A stretch of DNA of 64,000 nucleotides from assembly GCA_018240525.1 (NCBI GenBank), contig JAFEFN010000003.1:496001-560000 (forward strand), read 5' to 3'. Position 1 is the stretch's first letter, and each line of letters begins with the position of its first letter. The notes below the pieces were generated by a model. That model worked only from the letters and a program-made list of their open reading frames with translations, was not told the DNA's origin and searched no databases. The translations under genes were made by a program, and so were the position numbers. Shown one piece after another: positions 50,679 to 58,929 of this stretch. This DNA is from Pseudomonadota bacterium. Lineage in GTDB: Bacteria; Pseudomonadota; Gammaproteobacteria; Steroidobacterales; Steroidobacteraceae.

Positions 50679-53015
50679 TCAGCTGCCCCTGAGCAGCGCG
50701 GTGGCCTGCCGCAGCGAGTCGGTGTAGCCGTCCAGCACCCTGGCGGTGAAGGCCGAGTACTCGTCCGCTTCCTGCCAGCGACCGCCCTCGATGGCCTCGC
50801 GCACGGCCGGCACGGTCTTCACCGCGTACCCGGTCAGGGCCCCCGGCGCGTAGATGAAGTGCTTGAACCACTCCCGTCCCGGCAGTCCGCGCTCGTTGGT
50901 GAGCTTCTGCTCCAGTGCGCGCAGCACCGAGTTCAGCTGCCGGCGCCGCGCGTCAGTGAGCTTCACTTCGCCGCCCACCGCACGTAGGTATGCGGTGTCG
51001 TAGTCGTTCGCCGCGGTCTTCAGTCGCGCGACCGCCGCATCCAGCGGCGCCAGGTCCACCTGCGGCACCGGCTGCTCACGCTGCGGCGGCCCCACCACGC
51101 GCGTGGGGTCCGCGGCCAGCGCAAAGGCGCGCGCATCGATCAGGCGAGCCACCCTGGCATCCTGGGCGCGCTTGTCGTCGGTCAGCTTGCGCAGCTGCGC
51201 CACATAGTCCGCGAGCGTGTCGGCAACAGAGGTGAACTGCAATGGCAGCACCGGCGCGTCCGCCATGCGCAGTACGATGCGCCCGATCGTCTTCGCGTCG
51301 GCCACTCCGTAGGCAAAGCCGGGATCGCCAAAACGCACGTAGTGATCGAACGAGTCGTAATTCGAGTGGTAGACGCCATCCTGGTCCTCCTCGCCGCCGT
51401 ATTCCATATCGAGCGAGGCCAGGCCGAGATGCTGCAGGTAGGCCGAGTAGTCCGAGCCGGAGCCCAGCGCGCCGATGGGCAGGTCCCCGCCGGCATCCGC
51501 CAGGCGCGCATTGCGTTCGCGCGCCACCAGCTGGTCGGGATCGCTGACATCCGTGTCCAGGCCCTGCACCTGCATGTGCGCCCGCAGGCGTGCCTGCACG
51601 CTCACGTGCGTCTCCGGGTCCTGGACGTCGGCCGCCACGTCGTTCACCAGCCGTTGCAGGGAGTGACTGCCCTCGGGGTGCAGGAAGCCGCGGGCGTTGG
51701 TGTCCGAGTTCAGGTACAGCACCGCCTTGCTCTTCAGCTCGCTGGCATGCTGCTCCGCCCATTCGGTCGAGCCAAGAAGTCCCGGCTCCTCACCGTCCCA
51801 GCTGGCATAGACCAGCGTGCGGCGCGGGCGCCAGCCGCTCTTGAGCAGCGTGCCGATCGCCTTGGCCTCGGCCATCATCGCGATGTGGCCTGACAAGGGA
51901 TCCCAGGCGCCGAACACCCAGCCGTCGCGGTGGTTGCCGCGCACCACCCACTCATCCGGGTCCTGGCTGCCCGGGATCTTGGCGATCACGTCGTAGAGTG
52001 GTTTCAGTCCCCAGTCGGAGCTGATCATCAGGTGCACCTTCGCGGGGCCCGGACCCATGTGGTAGGTAATCGGCAGCGCGCCGCGCCAGCGTCCGGGGGC
52101 CACCGGTCCGCCCAGTGCAGCCAGGAAAGGCTGGGCGTCCGCGTACGAGATCGGAAGCACGGGAATCTTGAGAACCGAGCGCGCATCCTTCAGTGCCAGG
52201 CGCTTGGCGCCCTTGCTGGCGCCGATCCCCGGGGTCAGCGGATCTCCCGGGTAGAGTGCCATGTCGAGCACCGAGCCGCGCTGCAGGCCCGTCGGCGGAC
52301 GAAAGCCGCCCTTGGGATACACATCCCCCGCCGAGTAGCCATCGTCCTGCGGGTCAGAATAGATGATGCAGCCGACCGCGCCGTGCTCCTGGGCCAGCTT
52401 CGGCTTCAGCCCGCGCCAGCCGCCGCCGTAGCGCGTGATGACGATCTTGCCCTTCACATCGATGCCGCGGCGCGCCAGATCCAGGTAGTCCTGGGGCATG
52501 CCGTAGTTGAGGTAGACCAGCTCCGCGGTCACATCACCGTCGGCGCCGTAGGCGTTGTAGGGACCCATGCCGTCCGTGCGTGTCGAGGTGGCATCGCCCT
52601 CGATCGCGTCCTCCTTCAGCGACGCCACGAACTTGGTTGGACCCACCAGTTCCAGCGTGTGCGACTTCAGCGTCGGGTAGAGCACGTCGAACACTTCAAT
52701 CTGCGCGTCCCATCCCCACTGGCGAAAGAGGTCACGCACCATCTCGGCGTTCGCCTTATTGTGCGGGGCTCCGACGTGGTTGGCCTCCGCGGACATCGTT
52801 TTCAGCCAGGCACGCAGGTCGGCCGGGTCGATCGCCGCATCGAAGCGCTGCTCCAGCGCCCGCTGTTGCACGGAGGCGGCAGCGCTGAAGCCGAAAAGCG
52901 CCCGGTCATCGCCTGCGCCGGCGGCAAGAGCGAGCGCGGTGCCAAGAGATGCTGCGGCGAATGCCAGGGTGCGGGCGAACACGCGTCCGGACGCGGAAAG
53001 CTGCGGATGGGCCAT
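50679..53015 (-). CDS. exported M28 peptidase of the glutamate carboxypeptidase II (PSMA) type
   Basis: 778 residues from an ATG with GCAGGTG upstream, with a signal peptide ending near LAAGAG. A PA domain insert (VKGKIVITRYGGGWRG, AVGCIIYSDPQDDG) precedes the di-zinc peptidase core: GNHRDGWVFGAWDPLSG, WDGEEPGLLGSTEW, YLNSDTN and YHSNYDSFDHYVRFGDPGF, the last being diagnostic of the GCPII group. A helical TFR-dimer-like domain closes the protein. It would remove C-terminal residues from small peptides in the periplasm. It converges on the VOC gene. Confidence 0.93.
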   Translation of the reverse strand: MAHPQLSASGRVFARTLAFAAASLGTALALAAGAGDDRALFGFSAAASVQQRALEQRFDAAIDPADLRAWLKTMSAEANHVGAPHNKANAEMVRDLFRQWGWDAQIEVFDVLYPTLKSHTLELVGPTKFVASLKEDAIEGDATSTRTDGMGPYNAYGADGDVTAELVYLNYGMPQDYLDLARRGIDVKGKIVITRYGGGWRGLKPKLAQEHGAVGCIIYSDPQDDGYSAGDVYPKGGFRPPTGLQRGSVLDMALYPGDPLTPGIGASKGAKRLALKDARSVLKIPVLPISYADAQPFLAALGGPVAPGRWRGALPITYHMGPGPAKVHLMISSDWGLKPLYDVIAKIPGSQDPDEWVVRGNHRDGWVFGAWDPLSGHIAMMAEAKAIGTLLKSGWRPRRTLVYASWDGEEPGLLGSTEWAEQHASELKSKAVLYLNSDTNARGFLHPEGSHSLQRLVNDVAADVQDPETHVSVQARLRAHMQVQGLDTDVSDPDQLVARERNARLADAGGDLPIGALGSGSDYSAYLQHLGLASLDMEYGGEEDQDGVYHSNYDSFDHYVRFGDPGFAYGVADAKTIGRIVLRMADAPVLPLQFTSVADTLADYVAQLRKLTDDKRAQDARVARLIDARAFALAADPTRVVGPPQREQPVPQVDLAPLDAAVARLKTAANDYDTAYLRAVGGEVKLTDARRRQLNSVLRALEQKLTNERGLPGREWFKHFIYAPGALTGYAVKTVPAVREAIEGGRWQEADEYSAFTARVLDGYTDSLRQATALLRGS

Positions 53016-53094
53016 GCGAGCACCTGCCGTTGTCGTAAACGTGCCGTGCATGCTATCCGAAAAGCATGCCCGCCGGGTTTGCGCCGCAGGTTTT

Positions 53095-53916
53095 TCAGTC
53101 TGGCCGCGGACGCACGGGCACCTGAAACAGAGCTGCGGAACCTGCGCTCATCGCCTGCGTCAGCTGCGGTCGCGGCATCGCGCGCATGGCGTCGGCGGTT
53201 TGCTGACCCACCGCATACCAAACGGCCGTGCGACCCAGCTGGGCGAGGGCTCCCTGGGCCACGTGGCTGGCGTCCATGGCTAGGTAGCCGGCCGCGGCCG
53301 CGGCGCTGAAGGACACCCCGGAGCGACGCATGGCGGGTGTATCGGTGAGGCCCGCGACCGCACACAGCACGTCGAGACCCTCGCCGGCCAGCTCCCAGTG
53401 CAGACCCTCGCAGAGCGCAATCTGAAATGCCTTGGCGGCTGCGTAGGCAGCCACGAGTCCGCTACCGCACACCCCGGACATCGAGGATACGACCACCAGG
53501 CCCGCGCCGCGCTTGCCGGCGCGGCGCGCGTTGAGGACCTTGTGCGCAATCACCAGCGGCACGTTGCAGTTGAGCTGCACCAGGCTTTGGGCGCGCGCGA
53601 GCTCTCCGTCCAGGAAGTGACCGACTCCGTGGGTGGCCCCGGCGTTGCATACCGCGAGGCCGATGTCGTGCTCGCGCAGGATATCGCCGACGAAGTCCTC
53701 GAAGCCCGGCGCGGTCAGGTCGCGCTGCAACGCGGTCACGCGCACGCGATGAGCCGACTGCAGCGCGGCGGCCGCCTCCTCCAGCGGCGCGCGGTTACGC
53801 GCGACCAGGACCAGGTCCATCCCCGCGGCGGCGATCTCCTCGGCGAACTTGCGCCCGATACCCTCCGAGCCGCCGAGCACCAGCGCCGCCGGACCGTACT
53901 TGCCTGCATCCAACAT
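53095..53916 (-). CDS. SDR family oxidoreductase
   Basis: 273 residues with GGGGGA before the ATG. ALVLGGSEGIGRKFAEEIA is a variant cofactor motif, CNAG replaces NNAG, and VSSMSG and YAAAKAF complete the catalytic set. The GGSEGIGR form occurs in SDRs near steroid and polyketide genes. It is separated from the M28 gene by 79 bases and may share its transcript. Confidence 0.87.
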   Translation of the reverse strand: MLDAGKYGPAALVLGGSEGIGRKFAEEIAAAGMDLVLVARNRAPLEEAAAALQSAHRVRVTALQRDLTAPGFEDFVGDILREHDIGLAVCNAGATHGVGHFLDGELARAQSLVQLNCNVPLVIAHKVLNARRAGKRGAGLVVVSSMSGVCGSGLVAAYAAAKAFQIALCEGLHWELAGEGLDVLCAVAGLTDTPAMRRSGVSFSAAAAAGYLAMDASHVAQGALAQLGRTAVWYAVGQQTADAMRAMPRPQLTQAMSAGSAALFQVPVRPRPD

Positions 53917-54162
53917 GGTGATTCCCCCGGGGCGATTCGTTGCCGCCCGTCGCAGAGGATGCGCGCGTGTGCCGCTCCCGGCAATGCGTCACGGTTCTGT
54001 CGCGGCGTCCGGGCACAGCGATCTGCCTATATATAAGAGACCGGCGCGCCAGGTCGCATTTGTGTGCTCCGCGTCGCAGATGCTCGCCCCACCGGCAACC
54101 TTGTCCCGAAGCGTGACATAAGCACGGATCGTGAAAATCCGGATCCGTAAGATCGCCTCCAA
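53917..54162 (+). promoter_or_regulatory. long leader and probable promoter of the fibre operon
   Basis: The stretch between the divergent SDR and the first subunit gene is not coding. TATATATAA at 54028-54036 is by far the most A/T-rich point and a good -10 candidate, but no matching -35 is seen 17 bases upstream, so an activator or alternative sigma factor may be needed. A transcript from there would have a leader of about 170 bases. Confidence 0.4.
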
Positions 54163-54197
54163 CCCTCACCCTATCCTCACCCTCACCCTCATCCTCA
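54163..54197 (+). repeat. imperfect CCCTCA tandem repeat just before the ribosome-binding site
   Basis: Six degenerate units (CCCTCA, CCCTAT, CCTCA, CCCTCA, CCCTCAT, CCTCA) make a purine-poor tract of 35 bases that ends at the AGGAAG ribosome-binding site of the first subunit gene. Such a tract is unstructured and could change length by slippage, or keep the start site open for high expression. Confidence 0.6.
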
Positions 54198-54207
54198 GGA
54201 AGTAATC

Positions 54208-54855
54208 ATGCGGATTTCAAGCGTCGTTAAAGCTGTTCTGGCCGTCACCGCGGTGGCAGTGCCTCTGCTGGCCCATGCCGAGTCGAACGTAGTCAGCGGC
54301 GCCTCGACGGCGACCCCGGGCGCGGTGGCTCACGTGGACTTCCAGGTCACCATCCCGAAGATCCTGTTCCTGCGCGTCGGCACCGGCTCGACCTACACGG
54401 GGGCGACCCCCACGCTGGGCAACGTCAACACGGTCGACCTGGTGCAGTTCGCGCCGGCGGCCGGTTCGGTCGGCAACGGTACTGCGGTTGCCGGCGCGGG
54501 CGGTGACCTCACCGGCGGCGCGGTCACGGCCGCGATCGTCAGCAACAGCGGCAACGTCACGCTCAATGCGACCACGGCGGGTGCGATGACCGACGGCGCC
54601 GCGGGCGACACCATCGCGTGGACACAGATCACCACTGCCGCCACGACCATTACTTCGGCCACGGCGCTGACCGCGCCCACGCTCGCCAACGGTGCGAGCA
54701 ACAACGTCGTGCTGACCGCTCCGGCCACCAAGCTCATCCTCGCGGACGCGAAGTGGACCTACTCGTACGCGAACACCGTCAACCCGCCGGCCGGCATCTA
54801 TGGCGGCGTGAACACCAACAATGGTCGCGTGACCTATACGGCGACGATGCCGTAA
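54208..54855 (+). CDS. pilin-like secreted structural subunit, first gene of the fibre operon
   Basis: 215 residues with AGGAAG five bases before the ATG. A clean signal peptide (VLAVTAVAVPLLAHA-ES) leads to a mature protein very rich in Thr, Ala, Asn and Gly, with no cysteine, predicted all-beta. The end WTYSYANTVNPPAGIYGGVNTNNGRVTYTATMP-type pattern (PAG-Y-GRVTYT at the last 25 residues) is shared with the next secreted protein and recalls the terminal strand of spore-coat-U-like and other donor-strand pilins. It has its own strong start site and is followed by a hairpin, as expected of a major subunit. No database family is evident to me. Confidence 0.72.
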   Translation: MRISSVVKAVLAVTAVAVPLLAHAESNVVSGASTATPGAVAHVDFQVTIPKILFLRVGTGSTYTGATPTLGNVNTVDLVQFAPAAGSVGNGTAVAGAGGDLTGGAVTAAIVSNSGNVTLNATTAGAMTDGAAGDTIAWTQITTAATTITSATALTAPTLANGASNNVVLTAPATKLILADAKWTYSYANTVNPPAGIYGGVNTNNGRVTYTATMP

Positions 54856-54887
54856 GGCTCGTCGCGTACTAGGAATCAGTGCATTAT

Positions 54888-54929
54888 GTCCCCCCGGCGG
54901 CGCGACCTGCACAAGCGCTCCGGGGGGAC
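54888..54929 (+). terminator. strong hairpin between the first and second subunit genes (attenuator candidate)
   Basis: GTCCCCCCGG and CCGGGGGGAC make a perfect 10-base, nine-GC stem with a 22-base loop, 32 bases after the first subunit's stop, followed by CTTCATTT. It could partly end transcription or protect the upstream message, giving more of the first subunit than of the downstream genes. The stem lies inside a longer reading frame of the next gene that starts at 54886, which argues for the later ATG at 54955. Confidence 0.65.
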
Positions 54930-54954
54930 CTTCATTTCCCAGAATTCGGGCCGC

Positions 54955-55587
54955 ATGGCCAGCCGTAGCCTTTTCCTGGCGCTCCTGGCCGCTGCCTGCG
55001 GCCCGGCGTCGGCCTTCACCGTCGCCATCAGTTCCGGATCCCCGCGGACCGTGTACCTCCAGGTCGGCGTCGGCAGCTTCAACGGCCAGTACGACAGCGG
55101 CGGCACGCCCCTCAACAACGCCACCGTAAACAAGGTGTCCGTGACGGTGCCGGCAAACGTCCTGGGCAACGGCACGGCGCAGGCGATGACCACGGACAGC
55201 ACCGCCGCCAACAGCTTCTACGACGGCTACACCTACTGCAACGTGCCAGCGCAGCTGTACATCGGCGGCTTCTACCGCAACACGAACAACGGCGGCGGGT
55301 CGGTGTCCGTGACGGCAACCGTGCCCCTGTCGCTCGTCAACGCTGCCGGCGACAAGCTGCCCTTCTCGAGCATATCCTGGACCACCGGCGGCAATGGCCC
55401 GCTGGGCGACAGCACCGGACAGCCCTTCACCGCCGGGACCTTCACCGCAGGCGGGGTACAGACCGTGGGCACCATCGCGGTGAACCACTGGGCGGAGAGC
55501 TGCTGGACCTTCTCCTTCGCCAACAACACCGTCTCGCCTGCGGGCACCTACACCGGGCGCGTGTTGTACACGCTGACGGCGCCGTAG
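54955..55587 (+). CDS. second pilin-like secreted subunit of the fibre operon
   Basis: About 210 residues from the ATG at 54955 (an ATG at 54886 would put the hairpin inside the gene). Signal peptide MASRSLFLALLAAACGPASA. The mature chain is beta-rich with two cysteines (YCNVP and ESCWTF) that could form a disulfide, and its end, CWTFSFANNTVSPAGTYTGRV, repeats the pattern of the first subunit's end. A block LNNATVNKVSVTVPANVLGNGTAQ precedes. A tip or minor subunit role is inferred from operon position and shared C-terminal strand. Confidence 0.68.
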   Translation: MASRSLFLALLAAACGPASAFTVAISSGSPRTVYLQVGVGSFNGQYDSGGTPLNNATVNKVSVTVPANVLGNGTAQAMTTDSTAANSFYDGYTYCNVPAQLYIGGFYRNTNNGGGSVSVTATVPLSLVNAAGDKLPFSSISWTTGGNGPLGDSTGQPFTAGTFTAGGVQTVGTIAVNHWAESCWTFSFANNTVSPAGTYTGRVLYTLTAP

Positions 55588-55609
55588 GGCCCTGCGCCGA
55601 CCGGTCACC

Positions 55610-56071
55610 ATGCGTCCGCGCTCCATCCTGCCGTTCTGCATAATCTGGCTCGTCGCCGTGCCGGCGCTGGCGGCAAGGACGACGGTCATCGACGACTCGG
55701 GCACCCTGCCGCACGACGCATCCCTCAACATGCGCTGGAAGCAGCCGTCGCCGCGCGGCCCCGACGCCAACACCATGGTCGGCACGCTCGACCTGCGCGT
55801 GAAGCTCAACGTAGCGCCCTGGCAGAAGCGCACCGGCAAGATCTATCTGGCATTGCCCGCGCAGGCGCCGGGCCCATTGGCGGTGAGCTGGACCACCCAG
55901 GGGCGTCTGCTCCCGGGGCGGGTCGTCTCCGGTAACCGCGCGCTTGTCTACTCGGGGCCGATCACGACGCCCTTCATCGAGGACATGGTGCAGCTGACGA
56001 TCAGCGTGGACGGTCGCCGCATGCAGCAGCTGTACCGCATCGATTTCCGATTCGAGATGGACGAGGACTGA
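55610..56071 (+). CDS. small secreted protein of the fibre operon
   Basis: 153 residues with a signal peptide (ILPFCIIWLVAVPALA-AR). The mature part is beta-rich and basic: TLDLRVKLNVAPWQKRTGKIYLALPAQ, then PGRVVSGNRALVYSGPI and an end of alternating strands LTISVDGRRMQQLYRIDFRFEMDED. It has no recognised domain. It could be an adhesin tip, a capping subunit or an assembly factor. Its last codons contain the GAGGA ribosome-binding site of the next gene, so the two are translationally close. Confidence 0.65.
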   Translation: MRPRSILPFCIIWLVAVPALAARTTVIDDSGTLPHDASLNMRWKQPSPRGPDANTMVGTLDLRVKLNVAPWQKRTGKIYLALPAQAPGPLAVSWTTQGRLLPGRVVSGNRALVYSGPITTPFIEDMVQLTISVDGRRMQQLYRIDFRFEMDED

Positions 56072-56075
56072 AGAC

Positions 56076-56867
56076 GTGCGTGTAACTGTGTCATTGCTTG
56101 CCTTGCTCGCCGCCGCGAGTCCCATGGCTGCGCAGGCCGATGCCGGCTTTGCCGCCCTCGTGTCGCCACCACGTTTCGAGATCAACGGCAAGCCCGGCAG
56201 CACCGTGCGCCAGGTCTTTGAGCTTTCTAACCGCTCGGCAGCGCCCGCGCGCTTCCGCGTGCGCACCGCGGACTTCAGGCTCGGTCCCGACTACAGCGTC
56301 TCGTTCCAGGACGAACTTGCCCCCGGCAGCTGCCGTCCCTGGGTGGCGATTGAGCGGTCACTCGTGGCGCTGCCCGGCGGCGGCAACATCCGCTACCGCT
56401 TCGAAGTCACCGTGCCCGCGGACGCCCCGGCCGGCGAGTGTCGCTTCGGCATCCTCATCGAGGGGGACGAGCCCTCGGTGACGCAGGCCCCGCAGCTGCA
56501 GCTGCCCGTGGTGGGACGCATTGGCATCATCGTCTACGTCAAGGTCGGAGATGCGCAGCCGAAGATCGAGGTGTTCGGCCCCCAGGTGGTCCCACTCAAC
56601 GGCATCAGGGTCCCGGCGCTGCGCGTGCACAACTCCGGCAATGCGCACGCGCGACTCTCCGGCTTCCTGACCGGCACTGACGCCAAGGGAAAGAAATACG
56701 ACGTCATCCCGTCCGACCTGCCCATCCTGCCCGGCGAAGAGCGCTTGGTGTACCTCACCCCCTCGACGCAGGAAATCGAGCACCCGCAGGCCGATTTCCC
56801 CATGACGGTGCAGGGCACCCTCGAGTGGGGCGACCAGAGCGTCGAGCTGAACGAGACCTTCAAATGA
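56076..56867 (+). CDS. periplasmic Ig-fold chaperone-like protein
   Basis: 263 residues from a GTG with GAGGA upstream. After the signal peptide the sequence LVSPPRFEINGKPGSTVRQVFELSNRSAAPARFRVRTADF is the layout of the first domain of pilus-chaperone-like Ig proteins, followed by WVAIERSLVALPGGGNIRYRFEVTVPADAPAGECRFGILIEGD and a second beta domain (VPALRVHNSGNAHARLSGFLTG). It lacks the classic FGS/FGL chaperone signature. In this operon it is the obvious candidate to hold the secreted subunits before export. The stop overlaps the next gene's start (ATGA). Confidence 0.75.
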   Translation: MRVTVSLLALLAAASPMAAQADAGFAALVSPPRFEINGKPGSTVRQVFELSNRSAAPARFRVRTADFRLGPDYSVSFQDELAPGSCRPWVAIERSLVALPGGGNIRYRFEVTVPADAPAGECRFGILIEGDEPSVTQAPQLQLPVVGRIGIIVYVKVGDAQPKIEVFGPQVVPLNGIRVPALRVHNSGNAHARLSGFLTGTDAKGKKYDVIPSDLPILPGEERLVYLTPSTQEIEHPQADFPMTVQGTLEWGDQSVELNETFK

Positions 56868-58921
56868 ACTCCCCGCCATGGCGCGCACTGCACTTCGCAG
56901 CGTGCCTGTGTGGGCTGTTGGCTTCGCTGGTGCTGGGCAACGCAGTTGCTCGGCAGCAGCAGCCTGACGAATCGGCCGCTCCGGCCGCACCGGCCTACGA
57001 GGATCGGTTGATCAATGGCGGCACCCTCACCCCGGATATCTCCGCGGGCGACAACAGCACCAGCGACACAGCAGGGCTGGCCCGCTCGATCCGCATCGAT
57101 GCGGTGGGCTCGATCCTGCACCAGGATGGCCCGAATGCCGCGCCCGACCTGCACGAATACGGCATCGTCGGTGATGCCCAGTGGGACACGGTCTCCTACG
57201 GAGCCTGGTCCGCCAACCTCGCGGCCCGCTTCGGTCCCGACAACCAGCGCAGCAGCCTCGACGGCAACCAGAGCAATCTGGCCTTTGCGGTGCACGAGCG
57301 CGCCATGCCGTTCGATGGCGGCTGGCAGACCGACAACTCCCTCGGCGACCTGGCAGCGCCGCTGATCAACCTTGCGCGCGTGCAGCCACGCTTTCTGCTT
57401 TCCCAGGGACCGATGCAGGGACTGGAGACCGAATGGCGCGGTCCTTCCGGACTGCAGATCGTCGCCGGGGCGGGTGAGCCCGGCCTGTACGAGGGCATCA
57501 AGGTGCCGACCTTCCAGACCCTCGGCGGCTCCACGGCCACCATCGGCGCGCAGTGGTCGCCGGCGCCCGCGTGGTCGCTGGGCGGCCAGTTTGCCGCCGC
57601 GCACGACGTGTCGCTGTACTTCACCCCGCTCGACCCCAACCTGTTCCCGGAGGGGGCCGGCGCCTCGCCCCGCATCTCCACCGACACCGCTTACCTGACC
57701 GGTGCCTGGCAGGGGAACAATGTGCGGGTGCAGGGCAACCTCATCGACGGCACGGTGGATGGCCAGGCCAACGCCTTCGGCGCCTGGCTGGATGCGCAGG
57801 TGCAGGCCCACTCGGTCACCCACAGCTTTGGCCTCTTCCGCATCGACCCGAACCTCACCTGGGGCAACCAGCTGATCACCAGCGACGTCGAGGGCGGCTA
57901 CTACCGGGCCGGTTACCAGTCGCGGCGCTGGATGGCGGACTTTGGGGTGGACGAGGTGAAGTCGGTCTCCGGCAATGGCGCGGACACCACCTTCATCAAC
58001 ACCGATGCGCGCTACCAGCTCAGCCGCGACACCGGCATCGGCGGGGTCGCCAACCTGCGCCACGGCACCGGCGAGACGGCCTGGTCCCTCGAGGGATACC
58101 TCGACCAGGTGAACTTTCTGGGCATCGGCCGTGGGCAGCTCGACTACGCCACCGAACCGAAGGCCAGCGACCTGACCTTCACCCTGCAGCAGAGCTGGAA
58201 CATGCGCACCGGCCGGCGCCTGTCCACTACCGCTGCGGTCGATCGCTTCGAAGACAACTCCATCCCCGGCAATCCGCAAACCGCCACGATCGTGCGACTG
58301 GCGGTCTACGGCGGGGGCGACATCACCACGCGACTGTCGCTGGATGGCAGCGTGCAGTGGGCCAACGCGGTGTCCGGGCGCGCCGCGCCTTCGGCTTCGG
58401 CGGACCTGACCCTGAACTGGCGCATCAACCGCGCCTGGTCGCTCCTCGGCACCTACTACGAAAACCGCATCGGCTCGTGGGAACCGCTGGTGATCACCTC
58501 GCCGCTCAACCCGCCTACGCCACTGCCACAGGCCGCCATGGGCGAAAGCGGCTTTTTCCTCACGGTGCGCTACCAGGACTCCCGTGGCTCGCATTTTGCG
58601 CCGCTCGGGGGTATCGCCGGCTCAGGTTCCGGCCGGCTGAGCGGCGTGATCTTCCTGGACGCGAACGAGAACGGACGAATGGACGCCGGCGAGGTGCCGG
58701 TCGCCAACGTCACCGTGATCCTGGATGGCCGGTTCTCGGTGCGCACCGATTCGAGCGGTCGCTACGACTTCCCCGCCGTGGTCTCCGGGCGTCACGTGCT
58801 CACCGTGCAGGGCGACAACCTGCCGCTGCCCTGGTCCATGAGCAACGGTGGGCATACCGAGGTGAACGTGAGCACCCGCGACCGCACCACGGTGGACATC
58901 GGCGCGCTGCGGATAAGGTAA
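56864..58921 (+). CDS. outer-membrane barrel with C-terminal SdrD-B-like domain, usher-like by context
   Basis: 685 residues from an ATG overlapping the chaperone stop. A signal peptide (FAACLCGLLASLVLGNAVA-RQ) leads to a long series of amphipathic strands with aromatic girdles (for example WSLGGQFAAAHDVSLYF, YYRAGYQSRRWMADFGVDEV, RLSLDGSVQWANAVSG, WSLLGTYYENRIG), typical of an outer-membrane barrel. From residue 590 there is a calcium-type loop domain, GVIFLDANENGRMDAGEVPVANV, followed by RTDSSGRYDFPAVVSGRH, as in SdrD-B/carboxypeptidase-regulatory-like domains. It is shorter than classical ushers (about 800) and I see no usher plug or N-domain. Export channel for the upstream subunits is inferred. 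Confidence 0.78.
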   Translation: MNSPPWRALHFAACLCGLLASLVLGNAVARQQQPDESAAPAAPAYEDRLINGGTLTPDISAGDNSTSDTAGLARSIRIDAVGSILHQDGPNAAPDLHEYGIVGDAQWDTVSYGAWSANLAARFGPDNQRSSLDGNQSNLAFAVHERAMPFDGGWQTDNSLGDLAAPLINLARVQPRFLLSQGPMQGLETEWRGPSGLQIVAGAGEPGLYEGIKVPTFQTLGGSTATIGAQWSPAPAWSLGGQFAAAHDVSLYFTPLDPNLFPEGAGASPRISTDTAYLTGAWQGNNVRVQGNLIDGTVDGQANAFGAWLDAQVQAHSVTHSFGLFRIDPNLTWGNQLITSDVEGGYYRAGYQSRRWMADFGVDEVKSVSGNGADTTFINTDARYQLSRDTGIGGVANLRHGTGETAWSLEGYLDQVNFLGIGRGQLDYATEPKASDLTFTLQQSWNMRTGRRLSTTAAVDRFEDNSIPGNPQTATIVRLAVYGGGDITTRLSLDGSVQWANAVSGRAAPSASADLTLNWRINRAWSLLGTYYENRIGSWEPLVITSPLNPPTPLPQAAMGESGFFLTVRYQDSRGSHFAPLGGIAGSGSGRLSGVIFLDANENGRMDAGEVPVANVTVILDGRFSVRTDSSGRYDFPAVVSGRHVLTVQGDNLPLPWSMSNGGHTEVNVSTRDRTTVDIGALRIR

Positions 58922-58929
58922 GCCGGCGC

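Noticed and set aside
54886..55587. Start of the second subunit at 54886
   Set aside because: That would place the strong hairpin inside the coding region and a basic 23-residue extension before an otherwise normal signal peptide.
54217..58594. Long minus-strand frames (540 and 686 codons) opposite the fibre operon
   Set aside because: They have low-complexity Arg/Gly/His/Val composition and no ribosome-binding site, and the plus-strand frames have signal peptides and coupled starts.
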